Assembly: GCA_033764095.1 (NCBI GenBank)
Contig: JANRJF010000422.1
Coordinates: forward strand, 1-13,097
DNA from: JBDTMT01 sp033764095
GTDB lineage: Bacteria > Desulfobacterota > Binatia > HRBIN30 > CADEER01
DNA: 13,097 bases
Reading direction: 5' to 3'
The translations under genes and the position numbers were made by a program. Below are positions 12,639 to 13,097 of this stretch, piece by piece (position 1 is the stretch's first letter; every line of letters starts with the position of its first letter). The notes under the pieces were generated by a model, which saw nothing but the letters and a program-made list of their open reading frames with translations, searched no databases and was not told the DNA's origin.

Positions 12639-12995
12639 TCAACCGTGTAGATCTGCGGCGTCTGCCCCGAGTGCGATCATCGCGTCCTGCACCGTTGCGA
12701 TGACTTCCTGCAGCGTGGTCAGCGGTCGCTGCCCGAGGGGCATGAGCAGGGAGACTTTGACGACGGCGCGGCTCAGAGCGAGCCATGCCCCTCCGGCTTG
12801 TGATGTAAGGGCACGCTGCGGCGCGCCGCGCCCACAGTCGCGGACGCCGGCGAGGCAAGCGGCGCCCCTTGCGGCCCCCGCCACCACGTCTGACAGCGTC
12901 ACTGCGACGGCGGTCTCGTCCGCTACCCGGCCCGCCCAACCTGCGGAGTCGCCTGTCGCCGGGCGCGACACGCGATTTGCTAGGCGATAGGGCAA
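12639..12995 (-). CDS. hypothetical protein
   Basis: Open frame of up to 118 aa from TTG 12995, or 110 aa from GTG 12971. I do not recognise it. The C-terminal half (from about residue 65, ALTSQAGGAWLALSRAVVKV onward) reads like a folded protein with amphipathic helices and ends in GADAADLHG. Codons there favour G or C in the third position, which the overlapping frames do not match as well. It ends just before promoter copy B of the J-domain gene and runs in the same direction. There is no clear ribosome binding site; TAGCAA (12977-12982) lies 5 bases before the GTG. A spurious frame cannot be excluded. Confidence 0.45.
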   Translation of the reverse strand: MPYRLANRVSRPATGDSAGWAGRVADETAVAVTLSDVVAGAARGAACLAGVRDCGRGAPQRALTSQAGGAWLALSRAVVKVSLLMPLGQRPLTTLQEVIATVQDAMIALGADAADLHG

Positions 12996-13097
12996 TGATG
13001 GGGATCAGTCGGCTTGCAGATCGCATGCGCGATGCGGTGAGCCCGGCGATCCGCGCCCGCTTGCGCAGCGAGACCGCGCCGCAGGTGGCGGACCGCG
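12995..13097 (+). CDS. possible 5' end of a gene cut by the window edge
   Basis: ATG ATG at 12995-13000 opens a frame that runs 34 codons to the end of the window without a stop. Codon use becomes GC-rich in the third position towards the end. The translation is arginine- and alanine-rich with no motif I can name. It abuts the TTG start of the minus-strand hypothetical gene, so both starts cannot easily be right as drawn. The GTG start for that gene would leave a small divergent gap. Confidence 0.35.
   Translation, partial: MMGISRLADRMRDAVSPAIRARLRSETAPQVADR

Noticed and set aside
12341..12703. 120-aa plus-strand frame and neighbouring frames at 12144-12650 and 12700-12990
   Set aside because: Opposite the J-domain gene or the better minus-strand frame; the translations are low-complexity and lack any motif.

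Overview
The window is very GC-rich DNA, close to 70 percent by eye, with dense, mostly short genes from a Gram-negative-type bacterium. A secreted protein ends in a pair of dockerin-like EF-hand repeats bracketed by cysteines. Together with a P450, a TauD-type dioxygenase, a dienelactone hydrolase and a lipid kinase, this recalls environmental genomes of the old Deltaproteobacteria, such as Binatota or Myxococcota. That placement is inference from gene content; no rRNA or tRNA is present to anchor it.

Left part (1-4540): a cytochrome P450 (+) and a SEC59/DGK1-like CTP-dependent lipid kinase (-) face each other tail to tail. Between them lies a GxxExxY (PD-(D/E)XK-like) gene bounded by a perfect 25-bp inverted repeat. 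A TauD/TfdA dioxygenase and a class I glutamine amidotransferase follow as a translationally coupled pair.

Middle part (4550-9086): on the minus strand are a SAM methyltransferase, a TetR-family repressor and a SnoaL-like protein. A GTTCTTGA-N8-TCAAGAAC palindrome covers the likely promoter of the SnoaL-like gene, so it is a good operator candidate for the adjacent repressor. A gap of degenerate heptamer repeats precedes a secreted LPMO-like protein whose mature N-terminus should be histidine and which carries the dockerin-like tail. A Uup-type ABC-F ATPase comes next.

Right part (9143-13097): a second methyltransferase (-), a small conserved-looking coiled-coil protein (+) and a dienelactone-hydrolase-family enzyme (+). 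The last 2 kb differs in character, with small minus-strand genes and more relaxed codon use: a possible hypothetical gene, a J-domain protein with a cysteine cluster and a C-terminal membrane anchor, and a two-gene operon (membrane-anchored short-repeat protein plus cysteine-rich mini-protein). The J-domain gene and the operon have nearly identical promoters (33 of 40 positions), which suggests co-regulation. Downstream, between convergent genes, is a structured intergenic element with three successive small hairpins that share a GCACA-type loop.

Across the window several genes have a TTG-type -35, a 16-18 bp spacer and a TA-rich -10 lying only 6-9 nt before the start codon with no Shine-Dalgarno sequence. 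This points to frequent leaderless transcription.
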